Assembly: GCA_015680685.1 (NCBI GenBank)
Contig: MNCI01029439.1
Span: 109,540-173,539, forward strand
From: Gnetum montanum
Lineage: Eukaryota; Streptophyta; Gnetopsida; Gnetales; Gnetaceae
Length of the DNA: 64,000 nucleotides
Direction: 5' to 3'
Shown here: piece after piece, positions 35,010 to 47,420 of the stretch
Numbering within the stretch: the first letter of the stretch is position 1
Layout: each line of letters begins with the position of its first letter
Notes under the pieces: model-generated
Database searches by the model: none
What the model was told of the DNA's origin: nothing
The model's input: only the letters and a program-made list of their open reading frames with translations
Made by a program: the position numbers and the translations under genes

Positions 35010-38000
35010 ATGTCTTCTTCTTCTTCTCATAAGAGCATTTCACCACCTAGGGATCATACTAGAAACAATCGATAGTCTAAAACACATAACCAAAATCCGC
35101 CAATTCCTCAACAGTACTGGGTAGTATATACTCATCATGATGAGTATATACCTGATTTTACCTTTATCCTCCATCAGGATGAACAAGTGTGCTAGAGAGA
35201 CTTGCAAGGTAACATACTGTTACCTCTAGATCGTGTAGTCCCCAACATGCTCCTCCGTGCTCTGGCATAGATAGGCATGACACAGCTCTATGCTGAATAC
35301 GTTGCGGCAGATTTTGACACAAGGGATTACCATCCCATAGCCGCACAACGTATAAGGGACTCGAGGCAAAAGAGCCACCATACATTGTTGAAGGGCAAAG
35401 GGGTCCCGCACGTCCTAAGTGAAATTGGAGATGGTGAACCACTTATAATGGGTTCTCTATCGAAAGATGTTTCCCCTCCTAATAATAGTGAGGAGGTGGG
35501 GTATCAGAACCTACGCTCCATGATACACAACCCTGGTTCTGACCCCCATGAACACTAGCTATTCACTGAGGGAACAACAACACATGACAAGGACAAGCAC
35601 TTAGATTGTCATCACGATCGGGGCCGAAGCCACAGAAGAGAAGGCAAGAAACATCATCACAATGATGGTTCTCCTTCTTCTTCACCTTCATCACATCATT
35701 CACCCTCTCCTTCCACATCAGGGTGCAGTCATAGAGAGCATAATGGTGAGAGACCTCGATGAGAGAATTGAGAGAGAGGACGAGGGCAGTCAAGAGAATC
35801 AAGACATGAACGAAGGGAAAGTAGGGAACAACGTAGACATCATAGACGTCATGAAAGAGATGATCATGATGAACCCCTACTTGCCACCCAAAGCATGCTA
35901 GATATTACGGAGGCTGTGAGAATACCAAAAAGGCATCAAAAAGATAGCCGGATCAAGTGCTTAGACATGAATAATATCCCACGCTTCGAAGGGGGATACA
36001 ATGCTGATTCGAAAAATCATTTACAGGCATTCCACAATGCCTGTGCCTTGCAAAACATAGAAAAAGAGTGACAAAAACTAAAGTTGTTTCCCAGGACACT
36101 CATAAAGGAAGCAAAGAGTTGGTACCGGTCCTTAGAACCGAAAACCATTAGGAGGTGGAGTACGATCTTAGAACTCTTCAAAGATAAATATCAAATGTAC
36201 TCTAGAGTGTCTAACTTGCGTAAGCAGATCCAAGGATGGAAGCAAGGTAATCATGAACCCTTGGATGCTGCCATGGGCCGATACTATGCATTGTTACATC
36301 GTTTCCAGAGCCATGATTACGCACAACGGGATCAACTACGCCATCTCGTAGATGGGCTAAGGTACAAAACTAGGAGAACCCTTGGGACTTATGCCCAAGG
36401 AAGATTATCAGAACTTAGATCCCATGAAATTCATCGATTGTTGGAGAAAGTAGCCAAAGAAGAAGGGGAGCTACGAAAGAGAGAAAGCATGAAAGAATAT
36501 AACCATGATCCCTCCCTCCGAAAGAAGGGAGTGAGATTTTGCGATGAAGAGGATGAGTCACCACTCGAAGAGTTGGTGAATAGAAAAACCTTGCCGCTTC
36601 AAAAGCTAACAACGGAAGTATTGGCTAAGGTAGATGAAGTATGGAGCTCCTTAGACAATAAAATTGAAACTGTCCTGAAAATCATAGAAGAGTCTAAGGA
36701 GGAATGAAGTAGTGATAAGGATAAGAAAAAGTGGAGAGATTCAGGCCATGCACGTAACAAGGGTAAGGGGAAAATGACTATCTCTGATGAGGTTGTGGAT
36801 TTGGACACAGACAATGACAGTGGATGTGACTTCTACCAATATGACCATCCTAAGGGATGTTGTCCGATCATCTCACATCTATAAGAGTCTGGGGTGTATG
36901 CACTTAACCCAAGACTTAATAGACGGCAAACACCCCGAAGGTTACCTTATCCCCAAGGTAACCCAAGACAGTTCCATCAATCGTTGACGTACTATCCAAG
37001 TGGAACTCCACCACAACCCATTAGGTAACATCAGGAGTGGCAATACTCATAGTCATGGGGGATGTCACCATCGAAACAACAGTACCCTTACCGGCAACCA
37101 GATCCTTATGGATACTACATGTAGGAGTTGATTTCTCCAAGTGACTCCATGGATCAAACAACTCGCCAACGTCACTACCAAGTTTAGGAGTACTTTAGAA
37201 TGACTCCTTCTCCATTGAGAGATGTGTCACATCCATACCATCCTCCTAATTTGTCTACCTCTCTTCCATCAGTAGTTCCCATACCACCCGCTCCAACAAT
37301 GCAAGGGGAACTCCCCACTCAACCACAGCAATGTAATGCTACGAGAGCCATAAATCTTCAACCCACTACTGGTTTTGACAACCACAAAAAGATAAGGCCT
37401 TTCTTCATAACCAAAAGCCCAGATAAGCTTTCACAACCACAAGTGGTTGAGTCTATGCACACCTCTCCAACAATTAAGGCTTCAGAGCTCCCTTCAAACC
37501 AATATCAGAGCTCAACGCATATAGTTATGTTAACACATATTGTAACCAACTGGATCAAGGTAGGCCACCTTCCCAGGAAACTATATGACCTTGCAAGTCC
37601 CTTAATCTACCTCCAAGTCACCGGGAATGAACCTCATAAGGCTCTTCTTGACTCAGGTTCCGGAGTCAACTCAATCTCACAAGAAATGTATCAAGCCTGG
37701 AACCTACCTTTACTTAAGAAGAGTAACATTTAACTAGAGCTAGCTGACCAGTCCATCACCATTCCCTTGGGATTGGTGGAAGACATCGTTACCACTGTGT
37801 GTGGTTGGTCATACCCAGCTGATTTCCTGGTGATAGAAGTTAACAATGACAAAGGGGATTTTCCAATTATAATGGGAAGGGCATGGCTAAGTACAATAGA
37901 TGCATGCCTAGGAATTTGTGATCTTTCCTTGGAAATATCTAAGGTAAACATTTATGGAAAGATTGAGAAGAAGAAAGTTCAGTGCATCACATACAGTGAC

Positions 38001-38135
38001 TCATCGGGTGATGACATGGAGGAATGCTTCGCATCTCCTCCATGCAATAGGTGTGCCCTAGAAACTCTGAGACAAAGATGCCTGTATGTAGCAACCACAC
38101 AACAAGTGGACACCCCGTGGTTGACAGCTAGTTGA
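35010..38135 (+). pseudogene. A1 gag-protease
   Basis: The ATG at 35010 opens a reading of about 1040 codons in one frame, broken by stops (e.g. 35193 TAG, 35556, 36069, 36706). Order: serine-rich start; conserved region QLYAEYVAADFDTRDY (35280-35330); Ser/Arg/His-rich low-complexity region (35580-35860); capsid domain with PRTLIKEAKSWYRSLEP (36084-36500); charged linker; proline-rich tail (36950-37450); protease with LLDSGSGVN (37640-37670) and IIMGRAWL (37870-37890). A short frame loss occurs in the low-complexity region. Gag would form the particle and package RNA; the protease would cleave it. It ends in a stop where C1 continues into RT. Confidence 0.85.
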
Positions 38136-38384
38136 AAGAGCAACTGACCAACATGCATGGAATGAACTAGGGAAACAACTCATGCCCATAATGAAAGCAT
38201 ATATACATTGGAATATGAGCGTCACCAACGTCCACCCCTTAATCTAAGAGCATCAATTAGGAGAATTCGGACACTTCTAAGAAATTCAAATAGGCACTCA
38301 TTATTTCGAATCTCTCCCTTTCCATTTAGTCATGGGGGAGATGGCCACCTATGCTAATTATTTGGGGCCCTCAGTTCCTTTTAA

Positions 38385-38570
38385 GTTTTTGTTTTACAAG
38401 TTTTTGTTTTACACATTTTTGTTTTACATGTTTTTGTTTTACACGTTTTTTTTACACATTTTTGTTTTACACATTTTTGTTTACACATTTTTGTTTGACA
38501 CATTTTTTTTACACATTTTTGTTTTACACGTTTTTGTTTTACACATTTTTTTTACAAATTTCTTTAACTT
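38385..38570 (+). repeat. 15-bp T-rich minisatellite
   Basis: About twelve imperfect copies of TTTTTGTTTTACACA. A2 has about eight at 55380-55512. Phe/Leu/Tyr-rich ORFs reading through it are artefacts of the repeat. Confidence 0.85.
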
Positions 38571-38619
38571 TTCCTGTTTTTGTTTTACAACATCGTTTAT
38601 ACCTTTTTCATTTCTTGTA

Positions 38620-38641
38620 TGTGTGTGTGTGTGTGTGTGTT
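38620..38641. repeat. (TG)n microsatellite
   Basis: Eleven TG units. In A2 the matching place (55557-55577) is an interrupted TG/CG run. Confidence 0.9.
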
Positions 38642-39624
38642 ATCCATCTTGTAAGTTTGTCACCTAATAAGTGTTCTGACGTGAACTATTTTTTCTATTG
38701 ATTGCTAATGTTTGGTTTTTACCTTTAAGTTATGATGTTGATACTAAGGTATGTTTCTTTTGATATAGCAGGCAATGAGTTCACTTCATCCATACATCTA
38801 CAAAATTCTATGGTCTCTCTCAGCTTGGAAATGTATAGTACCTTTTTAAATAAGAACTATCAACGAATTGGTGACTGGGCTTTCTCAAACTAAGGAAGGA
38901 CTCAAGGATTGAAAAGGGTGTGACTTCAAGGAAACTTGATGCATTTGTGTTGGCCATTCTCTTGGGTGCTTGGATGTTTTCTTCTTGACTTTTCTTACCA
39001 TTCTGACATTACTTAACCATCGGGAAGCTGAGCTAATAAAAATAACAAAGTCTTTGCATGGTGTGGTTCTCACGCATAAACACATAAAACAAAAAACAAA
39101 AAAACAAATAGTGAGAATTCAAAGCACACCCCTTAGACGAAACAATAATTTTGGCTATAAGAACTAGTTATGGAACTAAAATAAAAATGTTCCCTCTAAC
39201 TAAGGCCCTTCTCGCTTCCCATTCTCTTCTTCTTATTTTGTCGAAATGGTTGTGGCTCTTGGGTGAAGGCATTCTTATTACTTCAAGAGGATGGATTGGC
39301 CGAATGCATTAATGCAAAGTCATTGGAAGTGGTTTTTTTGAGGTCAGACTTGGAATAGGATCTACTACATCACATTAACCATGAAATACACAAGGGCCTA
39401 TACACCACTTTGTTCTTGGGATTCCATTCCATTCTCTTCTCTCCATCCTTCTCTCCATCCTTCTCTCCATTGTTCACCTCATTGCCGGTTGTATCATTAG
39501 TGTATATTTTGGTTGATGCATTGTTTTATTTTTGGTAAATTCTTGTGGTTAAGACTTTAACTCTTGTTCCAAATGACATTCCCAGACCCTATGGACTCTT
39601 TGAATGTTGGTTTGTTAGGGCATT

Positions 39625-39659
39625 AAGGGCATGAGCCTGCTTTGGGGAGGACCCACTGA
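39625..39659 (+). promoter_or_regulatory. Conserved spacer block (A1 copy)
   Basis: GGGCATGAGCCTGC followed by TTTGGGGAGGACCCACTG, nearly identical in five elements of different LTR type. Confidence 0.7.
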
Positions 39660-40376
39660 CGTTCCTATTTGGTGCACCAGTTAAATTCTTTTCACTTACA
39701 TTTTTGCAATTCATTTTATTTTTTTCATTTTCGTCTTGACATCCATTTCATCGATGTTATAGTTGTCTCTTTTTCTCCATCTTTCTTATTCTTTATTCTT
39801 TCTCCATTCTATCACTACCGGAGGTTTGCTCTTAGTCATCGGGGTCTAGACCCAAATTTTTTCAATTTTCTCCTAACCCCTACACCTTCAGTAGTCATCA
39901 TTATTATATCTCTAGATCCATATCGGCCATACCACAACTCAGCCAATGGACCTTTCACCGAAGCAAGGTATCAATTGCATTATGATTCATTTACCCTTGC
40001 TAACATAAAGACTGTGTTGTGTGTGTAGATGGTGATCATACAACAACAGATTGGATCTGGATGAAACACTTGGAATGGAGTAGTGCTAAAAGCAGCTATG
40101 CAAGGAGCAAGACCGATGGTGCACTTACGGATGGACAACGAAAGGCGCAATCTTGGCATTGGCAATAGCAAAACTTTTTTCTCTCTCTCTTTCTCAGCTG
40201 CCAAATGAGGCTTGATGTCAAAAGTATAAAGTGTTCACTCTTGTTTTCATGAACACTAGTTTTGTCTTCTCTTGTAATGATGATCCATTCACATGTCATC
40301 CCATTAGTTCCATTTGAGTCAATAATCCCATACCGTCCAACTATTTTGTAAGGAACTCGAGGACAAGTTTTTATTT

Positions 40377-40389
40377 AGTCATGGGGATA
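40377..40389 (+). promoter_or_regulatory. Polypurine-type box of A1
   Basis: AGTCATGGGGATA immediately before the 3' LTR; probable plus-strand primer site. Confidence 0.75.
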
Positions 40390-41271
40390 TGATGGGATGT
40401 GATATCACATGGGCCGAGATATCACGTACATGATATCACATCCTCCGTGATATTTCATCCCCCGTGATATCACGTACGCGATATCGCGTCTTCCACTGCA
40501 AGATCGCGTGATATCGCATACGCGATATCGCAGTGCACCATCAAATCTATAAATAAGAGGTGACTCTCCCTTGTTTCTAATTCTAGGCCTAGACCGTAGC
40601 AAAACTCTAGTAGTTTGATCCCTCCAGAGATAGAATATTTTCCATGTGCCCGCAGTAGGAGTTTCAAAGTAAACAAATCTTTATTTGAGCAGATATTGTA
40701 CCTGAACACATGTTTGTGTACGGCAATAAAGATGGACTTCTTGGATAAACCTTGCAGTGCATGGAATAGGCTAAATAGGAATTTTATTTATCATTATTTA
40801 CTATTTATCATTTAAATGCTTTATTAGTCATTAAATCTCTCTCAACCCTTCTCTCCTAGTTAAGTGCCTCAGTACGACCGCTTCAAGCACGTGCGTTACG
40901 CTTAGTGATCCCAGCAATGACTAGCATTTGGTAACCAAGGTTGCATTGGTTCAGGGTGTGAACAGTAAGTGGGAATGGATATTGATGCTAGGTTAATTAA
41001 GGCTTAGTTAGTTAGTTAAAGTTAGTTAATTAATCTCTTCACCCTTCACCTTATCAGCATAGGAGATAAAATCGAAAAGACATACAAATCACATACCTCA
41101 GACTTACTTAACCATACAACCGTGACAAATACAAGTCTAGGAAGACAATGAATAATTAACCTTAAGTGTTCCATGAGGCATGTAGGCACTTAGTCTGTGG
41201 AGTTCGACCGGATCGTGCGTGTAACGCTCATATTCCTATGGTTGAGTGTAGGGGTACCTCGCCACTCATCA
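40390..41271 (+). mobile_element. 3' LTR of A1
   Basis: 882 bp, TGATGGGATG...CACTCATCA. Seven GATATC boxes in U3, TATAAATA at about 40548, AATAAAGATGG in R near 40724. Followed by ACCAC (41272-41276), the right target duplication. Confidence 0.92.
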
Positions 41272-41276
41272 ACCAC

Positions 41277-41673
41277 CAAGCATAATCTACATAGTTTAAT
41301 TTTATGATCTACCTATTCTACTTCTTAAATCTTTAAGTGTAATTACACTATAATATTAATTTCTTCCTCTAATTTACATTCTACTTTTTTACATATAATC
41401 TTTTATCTTAGCCTTCAAAATTTCAACATTTTTCCATATTTGAAGATGCATTTGAGTTTCCTTATATTTCTTTCATTAACACTTGAGTTTTGACGGTGTA
41501 CATTCTAATGATTTACTATGAAATGTTTTCAAACATTTTTCTTTTGTTTTCCAAGAGCTCATAATCTATTTTATAGATAAAATTGTTTGATCAATTCACT
41601 ATATTGGAAATATTATAATAGGAATACATATCCTACCAACATTATGATAATTCTTGACAAATATTCGAGTTTT

Positions 41674-41710
<37 letters not shown>

Positions 41711-41812
41711 ATTTACTATACTTGTAACATGAGTAAGAAAATTATTTGAACTATTTGATTTTCATAATTGTAATGATTCAAGTTTTGCTCTTCATTATTT
41801 ACAATATGTTAC
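41277..41812. other. Host flank between A1 and the CTTAT nest
   Basis: AT-rich, no gene. Contains a perfect 28-base CT/TC microsatellite at 41680-41707. With insertions removed this joins 34070 on the left and 58954 on the right. Confidence 0.6.
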
Positions 41813-41817
41813 CTTAT
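41813..41817. repeat. Outer target duplication of the nest, left
   Basis: CTTAT, identical to 58949-58953. Confidence 0.65.
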
Positions 41818-42379
41818 TGATGAATCATAGATTGGCTATGTCAATTAGGCCTCATCAACTAGGCCCTGTTAATGCATGATTTGATGCATTGACGTGGCCT
41901 TGTCGACATAGTGTTTGTTTTTACCTATAAATATGTGCTCGCCCACCATGTTTATGGCATGTCTTATCATAGTTGTAGTGGATCTCTTGTAATTTTGTCA
42001 TTTGGAAGTTAGAATATTTTTCTAACTGCCTATAATAGGAGTCAAAAGTGTATGGATTTTTATTCAAGCATTGTTGTACCTAAGCACAGTAGTGTGCGTG
42101 GCAATAAAGATGAGCTTTTTGATAAACCTTATAGTTCTTTGGAATAGAATAATTATTTATTTTTGCATTTAATGTTTTATGCAACTTCCTTTAATGCTTT
42201 AAGTGATTAAATACTTAATTAGGCTAAATTAAGTAGTGATTAATTAAGCACATAGGTACGACTATTTCAAGCATGCGCATGATGCTTAGTAATCATAGTA
42301 CTACTTAATATTTTGTAACCTATTAGTGTTATATGTGTTTAGGATGTGTATAGAAAGTGGGATCAAATACTTATGTTAG
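41818..42379 (+). mobile_element. Truncated C-type LTR
   Basis: Begins TGATGAATCATAG. U3 has GTCAATTAGGCC-like words, CTATAAATA at about 41929, AATAAAGATGAGC in R. The match to the C-type LTR stops at ACTTATGTTAG (42379), where the D-type LTR begins; the remaining U5 is missing on the other side of the nest. Confidence 0.8.
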
Positions 42380-43385
42380 TAATGAAGCATCAATTGGTTG
42401 CATCGATGTAGCCTCTCTAATGTAGCCACTTCAAGGTAACCACTTTGAGGAAAATACTTCAAGGTAGCCGCTTTGATGCAGTTGCCTTGATGTAGCTACT
42501 TTGATGTAGCAACTTCAAAGCAGCAACATTGATGAGGCCCTGTTGACACGACCCTATTGATGCAGCCCCATCGGCACATGCAATGATGCATTGACGAGGA
42601 CCCATCAATGTAGTGTCTATTTTTACTTATAAATACGCATGCTCCAACTATGTATTGGCATTCTTGGGTCAATAGAGTAGCCAAACTCTTGCATTTTTAT
42701 TCCATAGTCTTAGAGAATAGTTAGTGAGTGCTTGTAGTGTGGATTTGAGGCAGTTGTACAACGTCTTATTCAAGTGGCAATGTACCTGGACACATTCCAT
42801 GAACATCAATAAGATCAAGATTAATTCTTATTCATTATAGTACTTTAACTTGGATTAAATTTACTTTCCATGTAATTTACATTTCATGTACTTAGCTAAT
42901 ATTTATGTTTCCATGCATGTTAATGAATTGGTGAAATGAGCACAACTAGTTTCAAGCATAAACATGTATTCACTTGGTAATCCCAATAGCCTTATTGCTT
43001 GGTTCGCCTAGTAGCATAGCACTTGGTAATCCCAATAGTGGATATGTGGATTCAAGATGTGTATGGTAAGTTGGGCATAGACACTCATCACCCATAGGCT
43101 AGTTTAGAATTTACTTTGTATTGATAATTAGTTAAATAATTGATCTCTTTACTATCATTAAGAGTAGCCTAAGGCCAAAACAACATCAAGAATCATATGC
43201 CTCACTTTGAACTAAACCATACATCACAAAGCTACCACTAGTCCAAGTGGGAAGAGAGCGAACTACAATCAAGGCATAACGATCTAGATGCCACAACTAA
43301 TCCCATCCATGGAATTTGACCAGATCATGCATGAACACTTGATGATTTATATGGTTGAGTGTAGGGGCACCTTCGTCACTCATCA
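42380..43385 (+). mobile_element. 5' LTR of D1 (D-type)
   Basis: TAATGAAGCATC...CACTCATCA. U3 is built from repeated GTAGCCACTTTGATG words (42410-42530) rather than GATATC, then TTATAAATACGC. R/U5 matches the LTR halves at 58169-58948. Confidence 0.8.
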
Positions 43386-43386
43386 T

Positions 43387-43404
43387 TAACATTGTTGTCA
43401 GGGA
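43387..43404 (+). promoter_or_regulatory. Decayed tRNA-Asp primer site (D1)
   Basis: TAACATTGTTGTCAGGGA, all differences from the tRNA-Asp complement being G to A or C to T. Confidence 0.7.
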
Positions 43405-43509
43405 TGGTGCTAATTATCTAGATTATTTATATCATACATGATCATTATAAATGTAATAATAATTTATCTTTCAGAAAATATTAAGTCACACAATCATTAA
43501 CTAACAAAA

Positions 43510-44811
43510 ATGTCTCTTTCACAAGGAAGTGATAATGTATTGTATGGAGAGAACATTCATTAGAGAACTAATGAGATATGTACTAAAGAAAATTGGAGTG
43601 ACCAACCTCATGTAGGGGTTTCATATGTTCATGACCACCTTGACTACACTCAATGACTACATTCACCTAAGGTAAACAATCCTAGAGGAGATGAAGAAAG
43701 TCGTAGACTAGGGGAGGCCTCAAGACCTAGGACCTCCTCAAAACCTAGAAAAGATACATCAAGGGACCATGGGGAACATTGTAGAAGCCATAGCGACTCT
43801 CGCAGTTCCTCATCTTCCTCTTCCTCTTCAAAATCTAGTTCTGATGAAGATGAACATAGGTATAGAGATCGAGCTCTACTATGGGATCAAAATAAGGATA
43901 GAAATTAAACCCAAGGGCAAAATCAAAGACATCAAAATGAACATAGACAAAATCATCATAATTAGATAAATAGAAATAGAAAGTTTCACCATGACTTATC
44001 TAATGATAGTGAACCCTTGTTGGCCATTAAGAGCATGATGTAGACCATAAAGGTAGTTAAAATACCCCAAAAGGCATCATAAGGAAAGTTGCATTAAAAG
44101 GCGTGATATGAATAGCATCCTAAATTTGTGGGAGTCGATAATTTTGATTCACAACATCATTTGCAAGCCTTCCATGATGCTTGCATTTTAAAACATTAAA
44201 AGTAGGTGGCAAAAGCTTAAGCTCTTTCCTAGAACACTAATAGACAAAGCCAAAGTGTGGTATAAATCGTTAAAACCAAATTCAATCCATCGGTGGTCCA
44301 TAATGCTGGAACTCTTCAACAAGAAATACCAAACCTATGCAAGGGTTTCCAACCTAAGGAAATAAATCCAAGGATGGAAACAAGAACAAAATGAACCATT
44401 AGATACAGCCCTAGATAGATACTATTCTCTACTGAATAGATACCTAGGCCATGGTTTCTCTCAAGAAGAGAAACTTTTCCACATCATAGATGGGCTTTAT
44501 AGTTAAACAAGAGAGACCCTTCGGATGTATGCTCAAGGTGAATTATATGAACTAAGAACCCATTAGATCTAAAGGCAATCAAGTGTGTGGAAAAAGAAGA
44601 AGCAGAGTTATGTAAATGAGAGAATGTTGAGAAATATCATTGGGACCCAACTCTTCAAAATAAAAGGGTTCATCTCTATGATAAGAAAAAAAAGGTAACT
44701 CTCGATGAGGTGATTTTAATCTTGCTAATACAAAATTCTATCAATGAGCTTGAAGCAAAGCTACATAAGATGTTGGAATGGATAAATGAAAAATTTACAA
44801 CTACATCATGG
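43510..44811 (+). pseudogene. D1 gag, first part
   Basis: ATG at 43510 (MSLSQGSDNVLYGENIH), closest to element G gag. A serine-rich stretch at 43790-43845 and the capsid domain at 44100-44600 are recognisable, with many stops and frameshifts. Interrupted near 44812 by the minus-strand insert I; about 300 bp of gag is missing relative to A2 at the insert. Confidence 0.7.
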
Positions 44812-45308
44812 ACTTCGTGCATGACTACCACTAGGATTACCAAGCGCAGATCCTAGGTACGCTACTGGGTTACCAAGTAGTCACACTTAAATGCTCATGA
44901 TTAAGTCGTACTCATTCCATGTTACTAGGAGATAAGGGTAGAGAGATATTAACTAGGAAAGCAATAAATAACAATAACAAATTAATTAATTAAACTAAGT
45001 GAATGTTGCAATGATGAAGTAATCTCGATCTTTATTTCTAGCCATGTGCTTGTCCATGTACATCACACTCAAATAAGGATGTCGTACAATTACAATCACC
45101 ACACTGCGGGCATGCACTAGGAGAAAGGGTTGAGAGGAAACTAAAATCAAAACGTAACTCTAATTCTACTTTTCTACTCTCTTCTTACTTAACACTTTTC
45201 GAAAACTACCTGCCTCTTATTTATAGATGAGGAAACAAGCTGCGATATCGCATCTCGGCTACGATATTGCGGATGCGATATCACGATCGACAAATTCACA
45301 ACTCATCA
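44812..45308 (-). mobile_element. 3' LTR of insert I (E-type, truncated)
   Basis: Plus strand ends ACTCATCA at 45308, with U3 boxes GCGATATCGC and GCGATATCAC near 45241-45290. The U5 end (left) is missing. It is flanked on the right by a polypurine-type box in reverse. Confidence 0.75.
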
Positions 45309-45323
45309 TACCACCACGACTGA
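45309..45323 (-). promoter_or_regulatory. Polypurine-type box of insert I
   Basis: Minus strand TCAGTCGTGGTGGTA beside the 3' LTR, a decayed version of TCAGTCATGGGGGTA in B. Confidence 0.6.
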
Positions 45324-45499
45324 ATGAAAACTCATCCTTGAGTTAAACTGAGAACAAGCTCCATTGATTACATAGTGGATAGGTATTGGATTATTTACTA
45401 ACTAGAATAGATTCATGCCGTAGTGTGGAATCAGAACAAAATTGAGACATAACACAAAAGAAAATCCTATGATTACAAAATTTGATGGAACTCATGTAG

Positions 45500-46700
45500 T
45501 TCAAGGTGGTGGTGGCTCCCCCATGGGTGCTTTCCCCTTGTCTTGTGCTCCAGGTCTTGGAATTTGATGGCGTTGAAGTATGGCCTAGAGTTTCTCCTCC
45601 TCAGATCAGGGATCTTGTGTTGTCCATGCTGATGTTCCGATGTTTGATGGAGTTAGCACCTCCCATGGGCATGCTAATTGCGAGAAAATTTTATTTGCCT
45701 TGACATACCAACCGCAAATACCCATTGTTCCTCCTCATAAGCTCTAGCTTTGTCTTTATATTCTTAAAAACCTACCATCCATTGAGCCAAGTCTATTGCT
45801 ACACCTTTTTTCCCTTGGTAGCTCGCTTTAACCACCTCAAGTTCAGAATTTGCAACCTCCAACTGCTGCAACAATTTCTTGCGTTCTGCGAATTCCATTT
45901 CATACTTAACATAGGTGGTGGCCACCTGCTGCTCGAGCTCTGTTCTCGAGCACCCTGCTATTAACATGGCAAGGTTGGCATATTGCAGATTTGCCAACTC
46001 CATGTACTCAGTAAGATCTTGGATCTGTAGGTCCCGATTTTTAACTTCTACCTGGTGGACAAATGCATATGTGTCCAGTATGGCCCGCCAATTAGTTTTT
46101 TGGGCACTGAGAGTGTTGATGTGGACGTTGGCCAGATGGATCTCTTTTTCAATGATTTGCTTGTACATTCCCACCTGGTCTCGAAAATGCTCCTTCAGCA
46201 TCTCATGTCGTTTAGCCTCATTTTGCCACAGGCTTATTTCAATAGCTATCTTTTGAAGAATGGTACGTACCTCCTCCATCGAGAGGGTTCAATTCTCCCT
46301 GGCTAAATGGTTCATATCTTGGTTGATCCTGACAAGTTGTTCTTGAAATTATTGAAAATTTTCTTCGAGAACATTCTTTTGTTTCTCCACAGTGGTCAAC
46401 CGAAGGTTGTCAACAACAAGTTATTTGTTTTCTTCTTGTAGGGCTTTGAGTGCCTTAGTATGTGCATATGTTTGTGCTTGTGCTGTGGAGGCATCCCAAA
46501 CAGCCTTCCCTTTTTCTTCTGCCACCCTTTTATTCTCTATTATTAGCTTGGTAAGTTGCTCAGTTTGAAAAGTGTCTAACTGGTATACAAGAACGAATTG
46601 AGAGGGATCCCGTTGTGCTACCTACAGGGTCACGAGCCTTTCTTGGAATTTTTGTACTTCTACTTCGACGTGCTTAGCCCTCATCTCTATTAAGACCAGT
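45500..46700 (-). pseudogene. ORF3 of insert I, coiled-coil part
   Basis: Minus strand. A 171-codon open frame (45764-46279) is the longest surviving ORF3 piece, with LQKIAIEISLWQNEAKRHE near its start and TELEQQVATTYVKYEMEF later: heptad-like leucines, many Glu, Lys and Gln, no membrane segment, no catalytic motif. The reading extends upstream to 46700 with stops and similar composition. It corresponds to the C-terminal half of ORF3 in C1 and E1; the N-terminal transposon-type domain is cut off by the LTR at 46709. Probably a structural or RNA-binding accessory protein, which is inference only. Confidence 0.65.
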
Positions 46701-46708
46701 TTTCCTTT

Positions 46709-47420
46709 TAATGAGTGGCAAGGTACCCCTACACTCAACCATACGAATATGAGCGTTACATGCGCGATTCGGTCGAACTTCGCAAACTAAGTGCCTACAC
46801 ACCTTTTGGAACACTTAAGGTTAATCATTTGTTGTCTTCCTAGACTTACTTATATTTTTCACAGTTGTATGGTTAAGTAAGTATGAGGTATATGATTTTT
46901 ATATCTTTTCAGTTTTATCTCCCATGTTGATAAGGTGAAGGGTGAAGAGACTAATTAACTAACTTTAACTAACTAACTAAGCCTTAATTAACCTAGCATT
47001 AGTATCCGTTCCCACTTACCGTTCACATCCTAAACCAATGCAACCTTGGTTACCAAATGCTATTCATTACTGGGATCACCAAGCTTAACGCACAGGCTCG
47101 AAGTGGTCGTACTGAATGCACTTAACTAGGAGAGAAGGGTTGAGAGAGATTTAATTAACTAATAAAGCATTTAAATGATAAATAATAAATAATAATAAAT
47201 AAATTCCTATTTAGCCTATTCCATGCACTGCAAGGTTTATCCAAGAAGTTCGGCTTTATTTCTATACACAAACTTGTGTTCAGGTACAATATTTGCTCAA
47301 ATAAAGATCTGTTCACATTGGAGCTCCTACTGTGGGCACATGGAAATTATTCTATCTCTAGAGAGGTAAAACTGTCAGAGTTTCGCTACGGTCTAGGCCT
47401 AGAATTAGAATTAGAATTAG
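46709..47420 (-). mobile_element. A-type LTR fragment (reverse), U3 missing
   Basis: Plus strand starts TAATGAGTGGCAAGG and matches the A-type LTR in reverse complement through the GTCTAGGCCTAG region, then ends in GAATTAGAATTAGAATTAG. The TATA and GATATC part is missing. Confidence 0.8.

Larger units (their letters stand above)
38136..40376 (+). other. A1 3' spacer
   Basis: Non-coding. Holds a box at 38328-38340, a T-rich minisatellite, a TG repeat (38620-38641), the conserved block at 39625-39659 and another box at 39834-39844. ORF3, which follows the second box in C1, is absent here. Confidence 0.75.
34075..41271 (+). mobile_element. Element A1: complete pol-less Tat/Athila-like retrotransposon
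   Basis: 7197 bp, both LTRs, primer site, gag-PR, non-coding spacer, polypurine box and perfect 5-bp target duplication ACCAC. There is no RT, RNase H or integrase: the reading after the protease runs straight into the spacer. The LTRs differ by eye at about twenty of 400 aligned R/U5 positions, mostly C/T or G/A, so the insertion is not young. Such gag-bearing, pol-less LTR elements must be mobilised by proteins of an autonomous relative. Confidence 0.92.

Noticed and set aside
35662-35901. Alternative-frame ORF recurring in A1 and A2 (52516-52899)
   Set aside because: Its recurrence follows from homology of the Ser/Arg-rich gag region; the gag frame itself is open in A2, so an overlapping gene is unlikely.
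36415-36814. Minus-strand ORFs opposite A1 gag
   Set aside because: Antisense shadows of a charged gag region; the sense strand aligns to A2 and G.
38332-38701. Phe/Leu/Tyr-rich ORFs of 111 and 116 codons that look like membrane proteins
   Set aside because: They translate the TTTTTGTTTTACACA minisatellite; the same happens in A2 at 55307-55648.
42375-42379. GTTAG as a target duplication for D1
   Set aside because: The right flank is CTTAT, not GTTAG; CTTAT instead matches the flank of the outer C-type LTR.
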